Positions 26,588-36,347 of a DNA stretch of 56,560 bases are shown in pieces (the stretch's first letter is position 1; every line of letters begins with the position of its first letter). The position numbers were made by a program, and so were the translations under genes. The notes beneath the pieces are model-generated. The model saw only the letters and a program-made list of their open reading frames with translations, had not been told where the DNA came from and made no database searches. Origin of the DNA: Novosphingobium organovorum (GTDB lineage: Bacteria > Pseudomonadota > Alphaproteobacteria > Sphingomonadales > Sphingomonadaceae); contig NZ_JALHLF010000015.1 of NCBI RefSeq assembly GCF_022832435.1, forward strand, positions 2,673 through 59,232, written 5' to 3'.

Positions 26588-28774
26588 ATGGGGTATTTTC
26601 GTAAGGTTCGTGACGCAATGGCCGGGTCTGATGCCCGGCGTTTCCTGAGGGGCTGGGGTCGCGGGCTGGCGCTTGCCGGTCTCCTGGCAACGGGGGCGCA
26701 GGCCAAGGAAAAGACTTATTCACTATCGTTTCCCGAATCGTTCTTTTCGAACCGGGATTTTCTGCCCGGCTTCAGTCTCGAAAGGTACAACAAGACCAGA
26801 TACCAGCCTCAGGTGGAATTCAATGCGGCCCACCCGGAAAAAGACGAGAAGCTGGTGTTCGATCACTTTTTCTCGCTGCTCTATCGCTACAAGACGAAGA
26901 CGATAGATCCCGATTTCGTGATCGGGGGGAAGGCGCCGCGCAACATGGTGCGGGGTCTTGTGGAGGTGCAGCTCGTCACGCGGGACATGGCGCCGTACGA
27001 TTACCCCTATCCCCAGCTTGCCTTTCGCAGCAGGACCAAGCTGGCGACCCGTTATTACGCCGTGCCCGTTTACAAGGTGCGGCTGCGCCCCTGGACGAAG
27101 GAAGCGCTTGCCTTCCTCAAGACCGCGCCCAGGCGCTACGAATACAGCGTAGAACTGCGCCGTTTCGAACGCGATGATTTCAATCTTTCCCGTTATGATC
27201 TGCTGTTCGACTTGCCCGATGATCGTACCCCCGACACGCAAGGGTGGATCGAGACGGAGTGGGGGACAGACCTTGCGCTTTTTGGTCTGGATGAAGATGG
27301 CGCGCGGGTGGCGAAACCGCGCTATCATGAAATTCCATACTATGCGGCCCTGTTTGCCAGTGCCGAAGGGTTTTTCGATACACCGACGGGGAGCCTTCCG
27401 TCCGTGACGACGGTCCGCGCCGACTCCTCCCGCAGCGCCTATGCCAAGGCCAATTTCCGCATGGGCCCCGAGGTTCTGCCCTGGGCGCGCGCGGCGGGCG
27501 CGCGGATGGCCGCGCTGCGCGAAAGTCTGGGCGATGCTCCGGCGAAGTACGCGGCTCTGGTGGAAAGCTACAAGGAGCGCGCACCCTCTTACGTCCTGCC
27601 CAGGAAGTGCCCGGATGGGTTCATTTCGGATTACACGATCTCGCGCAACTGGGATGCGGGCACGGCGGCCTCCAAGGCGCGTGAGCATATTCCCGATCTC
27701 AAGGCGGACTACCGCAAATTCGGGGCCTGCGTGGACACGTTCCTTTCCACGTTCGACTATGCTCCTTGGATGAACGCCATCGCCGCCGATCACGTCCAGG
27801 AAGGCGTGCTCGCAGCCCAGGCGGGCATTGCCGACAACAGCCGCCAGTTGATGGACGAGGCGAACGAGGAAAAGCGCCTCAACGCCTATGTCGCCGAAAC
27901 TTCGGAACGGTACGCCTCGAAGCTGCGCTATTTGTATGAGGTGATCGACGAGGACGCCCGGCTCGATGCGGAAATGGCGCGCAAGAGCCAGGCCAACGCC
28001 GCGATGCTGGCCGCGATCCGCGGCGCCGGGCAGACGATGATCCGCACTCTCCAGCAGCGCAATTACGAACAGGAAGTGGCGCAGCAGCGCCAGCTTGCGC
28101 TCGCCAACCCCTCGATCAAGCGGCTGGCCGTGGCAACGCCTGCGACCCGCGAATACCTGGCCAACGGCGGGGCCGCCATCGCCGAGCGCGACCGGCGTCT
28201 GGCCGAGGAAAAGCGCAAGACCGAGCAGGCGATGGCCGCGGCCGAGGAACAGGCCCGCACGCAGGCGAAGGGCGCCGGCGATGCCATGAAGGCGGCGACG
28301 GCAACAGGGGCCACAGGCGCCACAGGCGCGTCCAAGCCTGCCGCCAAACCCGCTGAGCGTCCCAAGCAGGCAACGGCAAAGCCTGCCGAGATCGAGGCGC
28401 CGGCGCGCGCACCGGTCACGCTCTATTCCGCGGTCACCGCCAATTCGCCCGATGAGGGTGAGGGGGATGCCAAGACCAATCTGGTCTACGAGATGGAAGG
28501 GGAGGTCATTGAAGTGCATCCCTTCTATCGCCGCCGGGCGGAGTGCAAGGTCGATACCGGCAACGTGCTGATCGTCAAATGGACCTACACCGGCAAGGCT
28601 GAACCTGATTTCAAGGGCTATTATCGCGACAGCCTGAACGCGTTCCAGAACTGGGTCACGGCCAAGCGCGACGCGCCCGACGATACTTTCGCGATGGACC
28701 GCTTCACCGCGCAGGGGAGGAAGGATGCGGCGACCTTCTGCCCCGTCTACGAGGCGAAGTTCATCGACTATTGA
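26588..28774 (+). CDS. Large secreted protein of unknown family
   Basis: A 728-residue protein with no domain I recognise. The ATG at 26588 gives a basic start and a hydrophobic stretch (LALAGLLATGAQA) consistent with a signal peptide; an ATG at 26507 would add 27 polar residues. Layout: residues about 45-420 are rich in Arg, Tyr and Phe with an FDLPDD segment; 424-560 are Glu/Arg/Ala-rich helix, probably coiled coil; 564-600 are a GATGATGA then KPAAKPAERPK low-complexity linker; 611-728 form a C-terminal domain with cysteines (AECKVD, ATFCPVY). Alone on its strand, between the DAHP synthase terminator and the ester hydrolase gene. Confidence 0.75.
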   Translation: MGYFRKVRDAMAGSDARRFLRGWGRGLALAGLLATGAQAKEKTYSLSFPESFFSNRDFLPGFSLERYNKTRYQPQVEFNAAHPEKDEKLVFDHFFSLLYRYKTKTIDPDFVIGGKAPRNMVRGLVEVQLVTRDMAPYDYPYPQLAFRSRTKLATRYYAVPVYKVRLRPWTKEALAFLKTAPRRYEYSVELRRFERDDFNLSRYDLLFDLPDDRTPDTQGWIETEWGTDLALFGLDEDGARVAKPRYHEIPYYAALFASAEGFFDTPTGSLPSVTTVRADSSRSAYAKANFRMGPEVLPWARAAGARMAALRESLGDAPAKYAALVESYKERAPSYVLPRKCPDGFISDYTISRNWDAGTAASKAREHIPDLKADYRKFGACVDTFLSTFDYAPWMNAIAADHVQEGVLAAQAGIADNSRQLMDEANEEKRLNAYVAETSERYASKLRYLYEVIDEDARLDAEMARKSQANAAMLAAIRGAGQTMIRTLQQRNYEQEVAQQRQLALANPSIKRLAVATPATREYLANGGAAIAERDRRLAEEKRKTEQAMAAAEEQARTQAKGAGDAMKAATATGATGATGASKPAAKPAERPKQATAKPAEIEAPARAPVTLYSAVTANSPDEGEGDAKTNLVYEMEGEVIEVHPFYRRRAECKVDTGNVLIVKWTYTGKAEPDFKGYYRDSLNAFQNWVTAKRDAPDDTFAMDRFTAQGRKDAATFCPVYEAKFIDY

Positions 28775-28943
28775 AGGGGCCTTTCCGCCCCGCCGCCCGG
28801 CGGCGGGCCGCAGGTTCGGGCGTGTGGACAAGAGCGGCGGCGGGGGACCTGACTTGGCGGCGGTGGGCGCGGCAACCCTTCTTGTCGCAGCGCATCATTC
28901 CCCCGCTTGACCGCACGCACGGCTCGGTCCATCCCCTGCGCCC

Positions 28944-30854
28944 ATGATACACCATATCCGTCGCACCGCTGCGCTTGGCGTGGCAACTCTCGCCCTCACG
29001 CTTCCCACTCTTGCCGTCTCGGCCGCGCCGCAGGGCACGCTCGACACGATGACCGACGAGCACGTCAAGGAATACGACTGGGTTCGCCCCCAGGCCAATT
29101 TCGTGCGCCGCGTGGTCGACATTCCGATGCGCGACGGGGTCAAGCTGCACACCGTCATCATCTTCCGCAAGGGCCTGAGCGATGCGCCCATGCTGCTCAC
29201 CCGCACCCCGTATGACGCCGAGAACGCGACCAGCCAGCACCGCAGTCAGGACATCGACGAGGTGGTGCGCTATTCGGACCAGCTCTTCGTCGACAACGGC
29301 TATATCCGCGTGTTCCAGGATATTCGCGGGCAGCACGCCTCGGAAGGCGATTACGTCATGAACCGCCCGCTGCGCGGCGCGTTCAACAAGACCAAGACCG
29401 ACCACGCGACCGACACCTACGACACCATCGACTGGCTGGTGAAGAACGTGAAGGAGAGCAACGGCAAGGTCGGCATGATCGGCTCGTCGTACGAAGGCTT
29501 CACCGCGCTGATGGGCACGGTCGATGCGCACCCCGCGCTTCAGGCGACGATCCCGCAAAGCCCGATGGTCGATGGCTGGATGGGCGACGACTGGTTCCAC
29601 AACGGGGCCTTCCGCACTTTCGGCTACGATTATGACCTGGGCCAGACCACGCTCAAGGGCGGTGGCTCCGTCCCGCGCGGCACGGGCGAGGATTACGCGT
29701 CCTACCTCAAGGAAGGCTCGGCCTACGACTACGCTGAGAAGTACGGCCTGCTCGCCATTCCGGCGATCCGCAAGGTGCTCGAACATCCCGCTTACGACGA
29801 CTGGTGGCAGTACCAGGCGGTCGACAAGCAGCTGGCCAGGCGCCCGCTGACGGTGCCCATGCTGCTGGTCGTGGGTGAGTGGGACCAGGAGGACAGCTAC
29901 GGCGCTCCGGCGGTCTACCAGGCGCTCAAGCCCAAGGACACCAACAACGACATGGTGAGCCTGGCGATCGGTCCCTGGCGCCACTCGGGCGTGAACTACA
30001 TCGGCCGTTCGCTCGGCAAGTTGCAGTTTGAGGGCGATACCGCCAAGCAGTTCCGCGAAAATTACGAACTGCCCTTCCTCGACTGCCACCTCAAGACCCA
30101 CGCGCCCGCGTGCCACACCCCGACTGTGATCACTTATTCGACCGGTGCGGAAAAGTGGGAAGTCTCCAATAAGTGGCCCGATGGCGCCTACACCCCGCTC
30201 TATCTGGCGGGTAATTTCGGCCTGTCGTGGAGCAAGCCGGCCGAGGCGGGGGCGGACAGCTACGTCTCCGATCCGGCCAAGCCGGTGCCGATGCTGCCGC
30301 GCCCGATCCACATGGACGGCGATGAGTGGAAGACCTGGCTGGTGCAGGACCAGCGCTTCGCCGACAGCCGCACCGATGTGCTGAGCTATTCGAGCGGCGT
30401 GCTGACCAAGCCGGTCCACATCAAGGGCGCGCCCAAGGTCGATCTGCACGCCTTCACCAGTGGGCAGGACAGCGACTTCGTGGTCAAGCTGATCGACGTC
30501 TACCCGGAAGAGGATTCCGCCCACCCCGACATGGCCGGGTACGAGCTGCCGATGGGGATCGAGATCTTCCGGGGCCGCTACGTCCACGGCTTTGCGACGC
30601 CCGCGCCGCTCGAATCGGGCAAGAGCTACAACTTCAAGTGGTCGCTGCCCAACGTCGATCATGTCTTCCTGCCCGGCCACAAGATCATGATCCAGGTCCA
30701 GTCGAGCCTGTTCCCGCTCTACGATCGCAACCCGCAGAGCTGGGTGCCCTCGATCATGAAGGCCAAGCCCTCCGACTACGTCAAGGCGACCGAGACCGTG
30801 CAGCACGGCGGCGATGCGGCGAGCGCGGTGTGGCTGCCGATCGCGCCGGAGTGA
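28944..30854 (+). CDS. Alpha-amino-acid ester hydrolase (S15/CocE-type)
   Basis: A 636-residue secreted serine hydrolase with a signal peptide (ending AVSAAP). The nucleophile is Ser182 in GSSYEGF, the form found in alpha-amino-acid ester hydrolases. The substrate-amine carboxylate cluster residues are also in place: an Asp in DGWMGDDWF and Glu-Asp in WDQEDSYG; the catalytic His is in PWRHSGVNY. The C-terminal part is the X-Pro-dipeptidyl-peptidase beta domain (from about 430). Family members hydrolyse or transfer amino acid esters and some beta-lactam side chains; the natural substrate is unclear. Confidence 0.88.
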   Translation: MIHHIRRTAALGVATLALTLPTLAVSAAPQGTLDTMTDEHVKEYDWVRPQANFVRRVVDIPMRDGVKLHTVIIFRKGLSDAPMLLTRTPYDAENATSQHRSQDIDEVVRYSDQLFVDNGYIRVFQDIRGQHASEGDYVMNRPLRGAFNKTKTDHATDTYDTIDWLVKNVKESNGKVGMIGSSYEGFTALMGTVDAHPALQATIPQSPMVDGWMGDDWFHNGAFRTFGYDYDLGQTTLKGGGSVPRGTGEDYASYLKEGSAYDYAEKYGLLAIPAIRKVLEHPAYDDWWQYQAVDKQLARRPLTVPMLLVVGEWDQEDSYGAPAVYQALKPKDTNNDMVSLAIGPWRHSGVNYIGRSLGKLQFEGDTAKQFRENYELPFLDCHLKTHAPACHTPTVITYSTGAEKWEVSNKWPDGAYTPLYLAGNFGLSWSKPAEAGADSYVSDPAKPVPMLPRPIHMDGDEWKTWLVQDQRFADSRTDVLSYSSGVLTKPVHIKGAPKVDLHAFTSGQDSDFVVKLIDVYPEEDSAHPDMAGYELPMGIEIFRGRYVHGFATPAPLESGKSYNFKWSLPNVDHVFLPGHKIMIQVQSSLFPLYDRNPQSWVPSIMKAKPSDYVKATETVQHGGDAASAVWLPIAPE

Positions 30855-30985
30855 TCGGGTCGAACTGATCGGGCGGCCCTGATGGGCTTTCCGATGGCTG
30901 CGGGGCGATGCGCAAGACCAGCGCGTCGCCCCGTTTGCGTAAGGGGGACGTTGCTTCGCGCCGCCGGGTTGGTCATAGCGGTGCG

Positions 30986-31411
30986 ATGCGCGTTACCCTG
31001 ACCGTTCCCGAGACCCCGAGCGAGGCCGAGCGCGAGGCGATCCTTGCCCCCTTGCGCGCTTACAACATCGCGCGCGGCGGTGACCCGAAGCTGCGCCCGC
31101 TCGCCATCCTGCTGACCGATGAGAACGGCGCGCACCAGGGCGGGCTGTGGGGCAAGATCTCGTACGACTGGATGTTCGTCGAACTGCTCAGCGTGCCCGA
31201 GGCGCTGCGCGGGGGCGGCTACGGATCGCAGCTCATGGCCCGCGCCGAAGCAATCGCGCGCGCCAGCGGGTGCGTTGGTATCTGGCTCGACACCTTCGAA
31301 TTCCAGGCGCGCGGCTTTTATGAAAAGCTGGGCTTTTCGGTCTGCGGTCAGATCGAGGATCACCCCATCGGCCAGCGGCGCTATTTTCTTCAGAAGCGGC
31401 TGGTCGCCTGA
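30986..31411 (+). CDS. GNAT acetyltransferase
   Basis: A 141-residue single-domain acetyltransferase. The acetyl-CoA binding segment is ELLSVPEALRGGGYGSQLM (about 67-85), followed by LDTFEFQARGFYEKLGFSVCG, the typical GNAT end. The ATG at 30986 is taken because the longer in-frame reading is arginine-rich. No clear ribosome binding site. Substrate unknown. Confidence 0.8.
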   Translation: MRVTLTVPETPSEAEREAILAPLRAYNIARGGDPKLRPLAILLTDENGAHQGGLWGKISYDWMFVELLSVPEALRGGGYGSQLMARAEAIARASGCVGIWLDTFEFQARGFYEKLGFSVCGQIEDHPIGQRRYFLQKRLVA

Positions 31412-31426
31412 CGGGGAAGCGCGCGC

Positions 31427-32365
31427 TCAAGGCCGGGCGGTTTGCGTTGCGGCAGGCCATCCACTGTCGCGCAGGATCGCATCGGGGTCCTTGAGGTCGA
31501 GCAGGATGCGCAGCGCGCGGCGCTTGTCGGCAGCCTTGTCGTAGTAGGCGCGGGCAATGTGATAGCCTGCCCAGTATCCGAGGTCTCCGGGGTGTTCGGG
31601 CGTTCCCTGGCCGTTGTAGAGCCAGTCGGACAGGTCGCTCTTGTGCGCATCGGCGATGAAGGCGTGCCCGATCGCTTCTTCGCGGCCCTTGGTCCACTGT
31701 TCCAGGTGGGCGTTGCTGACTTCGCCCGAAATCAGCGCGGCGACCAGTTCGGCGACCCCTTCGGCCAGCGATTGTTTGAGGACATTGGTGTCGGTGCTCT
31801 CTTCGTTGACCGACGGGGGCTGTTCGACATGGCCGTATTCGTGCGCGATGAGGTGGTAGAGCCGGTCGGCCGGATCGCTCTGCATCCAGTCGGCGCCGCA
31901 GGCGACTTCCAGCCCGATGATGACGCCCGAGGGCCCCGTGGTCCCGCCACTGTTGTTGCGCCCGACCACCACGGTGACCGGCGGAAAGGTCGCTTGCGGA
32001 TCAAGCGCACGCAGACGGCGAAAGGCCCCTTCCAGACGGGTGCGCACGGTGGGAAGCGCGCCCATGCAACTACGGGCCTTTTCATAGATCGCTGGCTCGT
32101 CCGCTACTTTCTGCGCCAGAGCGTCGGCCGAGCGGATGCGATCGGGAATGAATTCGCGAAGGCCATCGGTTCCGGCATCCAGATAGGCGTCTTGCAGCGT
32201 CTGCGCCGATGGCCTGCCATGCGCGGCGTCGTAAAGCTGGTAGAACAGCGCGACGTCCGAAATGCGAATGGCGACAGGTGAGGGCGGAGGAACCGGATCG
32301 GGGGCCGCCAGCGCGGGGGCGCAGGTGACAAGGCAGGCAAACGCGGTTGCGGCTTTCCGTTTCAT
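31427..32365 (-). CDS. Secreted DUF2268-like HExxH metalloprotease
   Basis: A 312-residue protein with a signal peptide (MKRKAATAFACLVTCAPALA). The zinc-binding helix reads HLIAHEYGHVEQ (His175, Glu176, His179), with a candidate third ligand Glu202 or Glu206 in SLAEGVAEL. The overall form suits the DUF2268 predicted Zn-protease group. It is convergent with the GNAT gene (15-base gap). Substrate unknown. Confidence 0.7.
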   Translation of the reverse strand: MKRKAATAFACLVTCAPALAAPDPVPPPSPVAIRISDVALFYQLYDAAHGRPSAQTLQDAYLDAGTDGLREFIPDRIRSADALAQKVADEPAIYEKARSCMGALPTVRTRLEGAFRRLRALDPQATFPPVTVVVGRNNSGGTTGPSGVIIGLEVACGADWMQSDPADRLYHLIAHEYGHVEQPPSVNEESTDTNVLKQSLAEGVAELVAALISGEVSNAHLEQWTKGREEAIGHAFIADAHKSDLSDWLYNGQGTPEHPGDLGYWAGYHIARAYYDKAADKRRALRILLDLKDPDAILRDSGWPAATQTARP

Positions 32366-32444
32366 CGGGCTCCCCTCGCATGGCAGGCGAGCCCGTTGTG
32401 GCGCGCTTTGCAGGCCTGCGCCAGTCCCTTACGCGCAGCGTTCC

Positions 32445-33071
32445 TCACGCATAGGCATAGTCCCCGCCGGCGGTGAGCGCGCGCTGGTAGGCCGGGCGCG
32501 CGTGGATGCGTTCGAGCCAGGCGCAGGTGTGCGGGTGGCGTTCGGGTGTCAGCCCGGCGCGCGCCTTCGCGGCTTCGAGCGGGAAGCTCATCATCACGTC
32601 GGCCGCAGTCATTTCGCTGCCAGCGAACCACGGGCGCGAGACCAGTTCGCTCTCGATGAAACGCAAGTGGACGTCGATCATCGGTTGGATCTTCTTTGCC
32701 GCGAAACGGCCCACGAGCGGGATCATGCCGAGCGCCAGCTTGAGCAGGAGCGGGGGCATGGCCGAACCTTCGGCGTAGTGCAGGAACTGGCGGTAGCGCA
32801 GCCGATCCTCCATCCCTGCCGGGCTGCCAAGGCGCCCGCCGGCGCATTCGGTAAGGTATTCGCAGATCGCCGCGCTTTCGATCAGCGTGCGCCCCTCGTG
32901 TTCGATCACCGGCGATTTGCCGAGCGGGTGGACGCGGCGCAGTTCGGGCGGGGCGAGCATGGTCTTTGCGTCGCGTTCGTAGCGGCGGATGGTGTAGGGC
33001 AGCTCGAGTTCCTCGAGCATCCACAGCACGCGCTGCGAGCGGGAATTTTCCAGATGGTGGACGGTAATCAT
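32445..33071 (-). CDS. Glutathione S-transferase
   Basis: A 208-residue GST. The start [10 protein letters not shown] at 33071 matches the beginning of the thioredoxin-like domain (1-80: [20 protein letters not shown], then [23 protein letters not shown], the glutathione-binding region). The all-helical domain follows with [15 protein letters not shown] at about 150-164. Catalytic residue probably Ser10 or Ser12. Stands alone, divergent from the rut genes. Confidence 0.9.
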   Translation of the reverse strand: MITVHHLENSRSQRVLWMLEELELPYTIRRYERDAKTMLAPPELRRVHPLGKSPVIEHEGRTLIESAAICEYLTECAGGRLGSPAGMEDRLRYRQFLHYAEGSAMPPLLLKLALGMIPLVGRFAAKKIQPMIDVHLRFIESELVSRPWFAGSEMTAADVMMSFPLEAAKARAGLTPERHPHTCAWLERIHARPAYQRALTAGGDYAYA

Positions 33072-33210
33072 GGCAGGCCCCTTGCGGCGAAGGCGATTGG
33101 CCAGTGTCGCCCGTCGCTCTTGCCAGTGCAACGGGCGAGGGCGCCAAGGGCTCCCGTTTCCTCACGCCCGCCCCGTTTTTGCGGACGCTTCCCTCTCAAA
33201 TTCAGAGCAC

Positions 33211-33239
33211 TTGATTGTACCTGTGGGCTGCTCAATACT
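33211..33239 (+). promoter_or_regulatory. Candidate sigma-70 promoter of the rut operon
   Basis: TTGATT (33211-33216), a 17-base spacer and AATACT (33234-33239). The predicted transcript start falls at or next to the rutB ATG at 33247, which has no Shine-Dalgarno sequence, so the first gene may be read from a leaderless transcript. No TTGACCA/TGGTCAA-type RutR box is visible. Confidence 0.4.
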
Positions 33240-33246
33240 GCCTTGG

Positions 33247-33978
33247 ATGAGCGAACCGGTCATCGATCCCGTCCCGCAGCGCTCCGGCCCTTCGGTCGTG
33301 CTGCCCGCCCGCCCCGAACCCCTGCGCATCGACGCTGCAACGACGGCGGTGATCGTGGTCGACATGCAGAACGCCTATGCCAGCAAGGGCGGCTACGTGG
33401 ATGAGGCGGGGTTCGATGTCGGCCCGGCGGCGGGGGTCATCGGCAAGATCGCGCAGGTGCTGGAGGTCGCCCGCGGCGCCGGAATGCCGGTCATCTTCCT
33501 TCAGAACGGCTGGGACGCCGGCTACGTCGAGGCGGGAACCGAGCAATCGCCCAACTACCACAAGTCCAACGCCTTGAAGACGATGCGCGCGCGGCCCGAA
33601 CTGGCGGGCAAGTTCCTTGCGCGGGGGGGATGGGACTACGAACTGGTCGATGGGCTGGCCCCGCAAGACGGTGACATTCGCGTTTCCAAGCCGCGCTATT
33701 CGGCCTTCTTCAATTCGCAGCTCGACACGATCCTGCGCGCCCGCGGTATCCGCACGCTGATCTTCACCGGGATCGCGACCAATGTCTGCGTCGAATCGAC
33801 CCTGCGCGACGGGTTCCACCTCGAATACTTCGGCATCGTGATCGAGGATGCGGTGCACCACCTGGGGCCGGACTTCATCCGCGAGGCAAGCCTCTACAAC
33901 ATCGAGAAGTTCTTCGGCTGGGTCAGCTCGCTCGCCGATTTCCAGACCGCCGTGGGGCAACTTCCTCCGGCCGTGTGA
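33247..33978 (+). CDS. rutB: Ureidoacrylate/peroxyureidoacrylate amidohydrolase RutB
   Basis: A 243-residue cysteine hydrolase of the isochorismatase fold, second step of the Rut pathway of uracil breakdown, releasing ammonia. The triad is visible: Asp39 (VVDMQNAY), Lys148 (SKPRYSAF) and Cys181 ([14 protein letters not shown]). YVEAG and [10 protein letters not shown] agree with Escherichia coli RutB. It is about a dozen residues longer at the N-terminus. First gene of rutB-C-D-A. Confidence 0.95.
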   Translation: MSEPVIDPVPQRSGPSVVLPARPEPLRIDAATTAVIVVDMQNAYASKGGYVDEAGFDVGPAAGVIGKIAQVLEVARGAGMPVIFLQNGWDAGYVEAGTEQSPNYHKSNALKTMRARPELAGKFLARGGWDYELVDGLAPQDGDIRVSKPRYSAFFNSQLDTILRARGIRTLIFTGIATNVCVESTLRDGFHLEYFGIVIEDAVHHLGPDFIREASLYNIEKFFGWVSSLADFQTAVGQLPPAV

Positions 33979-34023
33979 GCGCGCAGCGCAGCGGCCGTCT
34001 TCCCTAATCGAAAAGGACCCTTC

Positions 34024-34407
34024 ATGCCGTTCGAACCGATCAATCCGCCCCAGTTCCCGGCCCCCATCGCGCCCTATTCGGCGGGCGCCAGGGCGGGCAA
34101 TACGGTCTACGTCTCGGGCGTGCTGGCGCTTGGTGAAGGGGGCGTGGTGCTCCATGTCGGCGATGCGGCGGCGCAGACGCGCCACGTGCTGGACGTCATC
34201 ACGGTCACGCTGGAGGCGGCAGGGGCCGCCATGGCGGATGTCGCGATGAACCACATCTTCCTCAAAAACCTCGACGATTACGCCGCGTTCAACGCGGTCT
34301 ATGCCGAGTATTTTCCGGGCGACAAGCCCGCGCGCTACTGCATCCGCGCCGATCTGGTGAAGCCCGATCTACTGGTCGAGATCGCCTCGGTCGCGCATCT
34401 TGCCTGA
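34024..34407 (+). CDS. rutC: RutC, Rid-family aminoacrylate deaminase
   Basis: A 127-residue YjgF/YER057c/UK114 (Rid) protein. [18 protein letters not shown], the conserved Arg in [13 protein letters not shown] and the final [11 protein letters not shown] are family features. In the Rut pathway it handles 3-aminoacrylate. Start is 45 bases after rutB, with AAAAGGA about seven bases before the ATG. Its end overlaps the rutD start by eight bases. Confidence 0.93.
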   Translation: MPFEPINPPQFPAPIAPYSAGARAGNTVYVSGVLALGEGGVVLHVGDAAAQTRHVLDVITVTLEAAGAAMADVAMNHIFLKNLDDYAAFNAVYAEYFPGDKPARYCIRADLVKPDLLVEIASVAHLA

Positions 34408-35182
34408 AACGGGCGGAATCTGGTTCGAGGAACACGGGCCGCGCGATGCCCCGGCGCTGATCCTTTCGAGCGGGCTGGGCGGGGCGGCCGGTTACTGGGC
34501 GCCCAACCTCCCGGCGCTTGGCGAGCACTTTCGGGTCGTCACGTATGACCAGCGCGGCACCGGCCGCAGCGACCGCGCCGGACAGGCGCAGGTCAGCGTC
34601 CAGGGCATGGCGGAGGATGTCGTGCGGCTGATGGACGCGCTGGCGATCGAAAAGGCTCATCTCATTGGCCATGCGCTGGGTGGCGCAATCGGGATCGAGA
34701 CCGCGATCACCACCGGGCGGATCGACCGGCTGGTGGTCGTCAACGGCTGGAGAACGCTTTCGCCGCATACCCGGCGCTGCTTTGCCGCGCGGCTCGCCCT
34801 GCTGCACGGGGCCGGGATCGACGCCTTTCTCGAGGCGCAGCCGCTGTTCCTCTACCCGCCCGACTGGATCGCCTCGCACGATGGGCTGCTTACCGCCGAA
34901 GTCGCGCACCACCGCGCGGCCTTTCCCGGCGTCGAGGCGATGGTGCAACGGATCGCGGCGGTACAGGCCTACCGGCCCGAGCCGGCGGGGCTCGCCGCGC
35001 TCGACCATCTTCTGGTGATCGCCACGCGCGACGATTTTCTTGTCCCCTATGTCTCCGCGCTCGATCTCGCAGGGCCCGTGCCGCACGCGCACGTCGCCAG
35101 CTTTTCGTGGGGCGGGCACGCCTGCAATGTGACCGATGCCAGCGGGTTCAACCGCGTCGTACTCGATTTCCTGAGGAGTTAG
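34400..35182 (+). CDS. rutD: RutD, alpha/beta-hydrolase-fold protein
   Basis: A 260-residue protein matching RutD along its length ([43 protein letters not shown]). The nucleophile position reads GHALGG with Ala in place of Ser, as in E. coli RutD, so a normal serine-hydrolase mechanism is excluded. It assists removal of aminoacrylate. The start is a TTG at 34400, overlapping the rutC stop; no ATG gives a full-length fold. Confidence 0.92.
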   Translation: MPETGGIWFEEHGPRDAPALILSSGLGGAAGYWAPNLPALGEHFRVVTYDQRGTGRSDRAGQAQVSVQGMAEDVVRLMDALAIEKAHLIGHALGGAIGIETAITTGRIDRLVVVNGWRTLSPHTRRCFAARLALLHGAGIDAFLEAQPLFLYPPDWIASHDGLLTAEVAHHRAAFPGVEAMVQRIAAVQAYRPEPAGLAALDHLLVIATRDDFLVPYVSALDLAGPVPHAHVASFSWGGHACNVTDASGFNRVVLDFLRS

Positions 35183-35188
35183 AACAAG

Positions 35189-36256
35189 ATGCAGGTCGGT
35201 GTTTTCATTCCCATCAACAACAACGGCTGGCTGATTTCGGAAAATGCCCCGCAGTACAAGCCGAGCTTCGATCTCAACAAGCAGATCGCGCTCAAGGCCG
35301 AGGGCTATGGGCTCGACTTCCTGCTTTCGATGATCAAGCTGCGCGGATTTGGCGGCAAGACCGAGTTCTGGGAGTACGGGCTGGAAAGCTTCACGCTGAT
35401 GGCCGGACTTGCCGCGGTGACAGAGAAGATCAAGCTCTACGCTACCGCGCCCACGCTGATCGTGCCGCCCGCGTTCGCCGCGCGCATGGGGGTGACGATC
35501 GATTCGATCAGCCACGGGCGCTTCGGGCTCAACCTCGTCACCGGCTGGCAGCCGCCCGAATACACCCAGATGGGGCTGTGGCCGGGCGATGAACACTTTC
35601 GCAACCGCTACGACGTGCTCGACGAATACGCCCATATCTTGCGCGACTTGTGGAACACCGGGCGCAGCGATCTGAAGGGTAAATACTACCAGATGGACGA
35701 TTGTCTGGTGAAGCCGCAGCCTACGGCGGATATGAAGATCATCTGCGCCGGATCGTCCGATGCGGGCCTCGCCTTTTCGGCCAAGTGGGCAGACTATGCC
35801 TTTTGCCTGGGCAAGGGGGTGAACACGCCGCAGGCCTTTGCCTTCAACAACGAACGGCTGGCCCGGTTCACCGCCGATACCGGGCGCAACGTGTCGATGT
35901 TCGTGCTGGTCATGGTCATCGCCGCCGAGACGGACGAGGAAGCGATGGCCAAGTGGAAGCACTACAACGCGGGGGTCGACGTGGACGCAATTTCCTGGCT
36001 GGCCGACCAGGGGGCCAAGGACAAGGTCAACACCGACACCAACGTGCGCCAGCTTGCCGCGCCCGAAGGGGCGGTCAACATCAATATGGGAACGCTGGTA
36101 GGCAGCTACGAAAGCGTGGCGCGGATGCTCGATGAAATGGCGCAGGTTCCCGGCACCGGCGGGGTGCTGCTCACCTTCGATGATTTCCTTGAAGGAGTGG
36201 ACGCCTTCGGCATGCGAATCCAGCCGCTTATGAAGAGCCGGGCGCACCTTTCCTGA
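35189..36256 (+). CDS. rutA: Pyrimidine monooxygenase RutA
   Basis: A 355-residue flavin-dependent luciferase-like monooxygenase that opens the uracil ring. [48 protein letters not shown] and [12 protein letters not shown] agree with the RutA family. Its start is six bases after rutD. It needs reduced FMN, normally from RutF; no rutF, rutE or rutG gene is present in the window. Last in the order B-C-D-A instead of the E. coli order A-B-C-D-E-F-G. Confidence 0.95.
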   Translation: MQVGVFIPINNNGWLISENAPQYKPSFDLNKQIALKAEGYGLDFLLSMIKLRGFGGKTEFWEYGLESFTLMAGLAAVTEKIKLYATAPTLIVPPAFAARMGVTIDSISHGRFGLNLVTGWQPPEYTQMGLWPGDEHFRNRYDVLDEYAHILRDLWNTGRSDLKGKYYQMDDCLVKPQPTADMKIICAGSSDAGLAFSAKWADYAFCLGKGVNTPQAFAFNNERLARFTADTGRNVSMFVLVMVIAAETDEEAMAKWKHYNAGVDVDAISWLADQGAKDKVNTDTNVRQLAAPEGAVNINMGTLVGSYESVARMLDEMAQVPGTGGVLLTFDDFLEGVDAFGMRIQPLMKSRAHLS

Positions 36257-36316
36257 GGTTTGGACGGGGCTTTCGATGAAGAATGCTTAACCTTGGCGGG
36301 ACTGGACCAATTAGGC

Positions 36317-36345
36317 ATTGCAATCGTCTTTTGTTGCAGTGCAAT
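36317..36345 (+). promoter_or_regulatory. Inverted repeats just upstream of nasT
   Basis: ATTGCA (36317-36322) mirrors TGCAAT (36340-36345), and a second palindrome TTGCA-G-TGCAA occupies 36334-36344. They end three bases before the nasT ATG, so binding there could block translation or transcription. Regulator unknown. Confidence 0.35.
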
Positions 36346-36347
36346 AG

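Noticed and set aside
33072..33246. RutR operator upstream of rutB
   Set aside because: No TTGACCA/TGGTCAA-type palindrome is found in the gap, and no rutR gene is nearby.
34400..35182. Reading rutD as a broken hydrolase because the nucleophile Ser is Ala
   Set aside because: Characterised RutD also has Ala in GHALG; this is a family feature, not damage.
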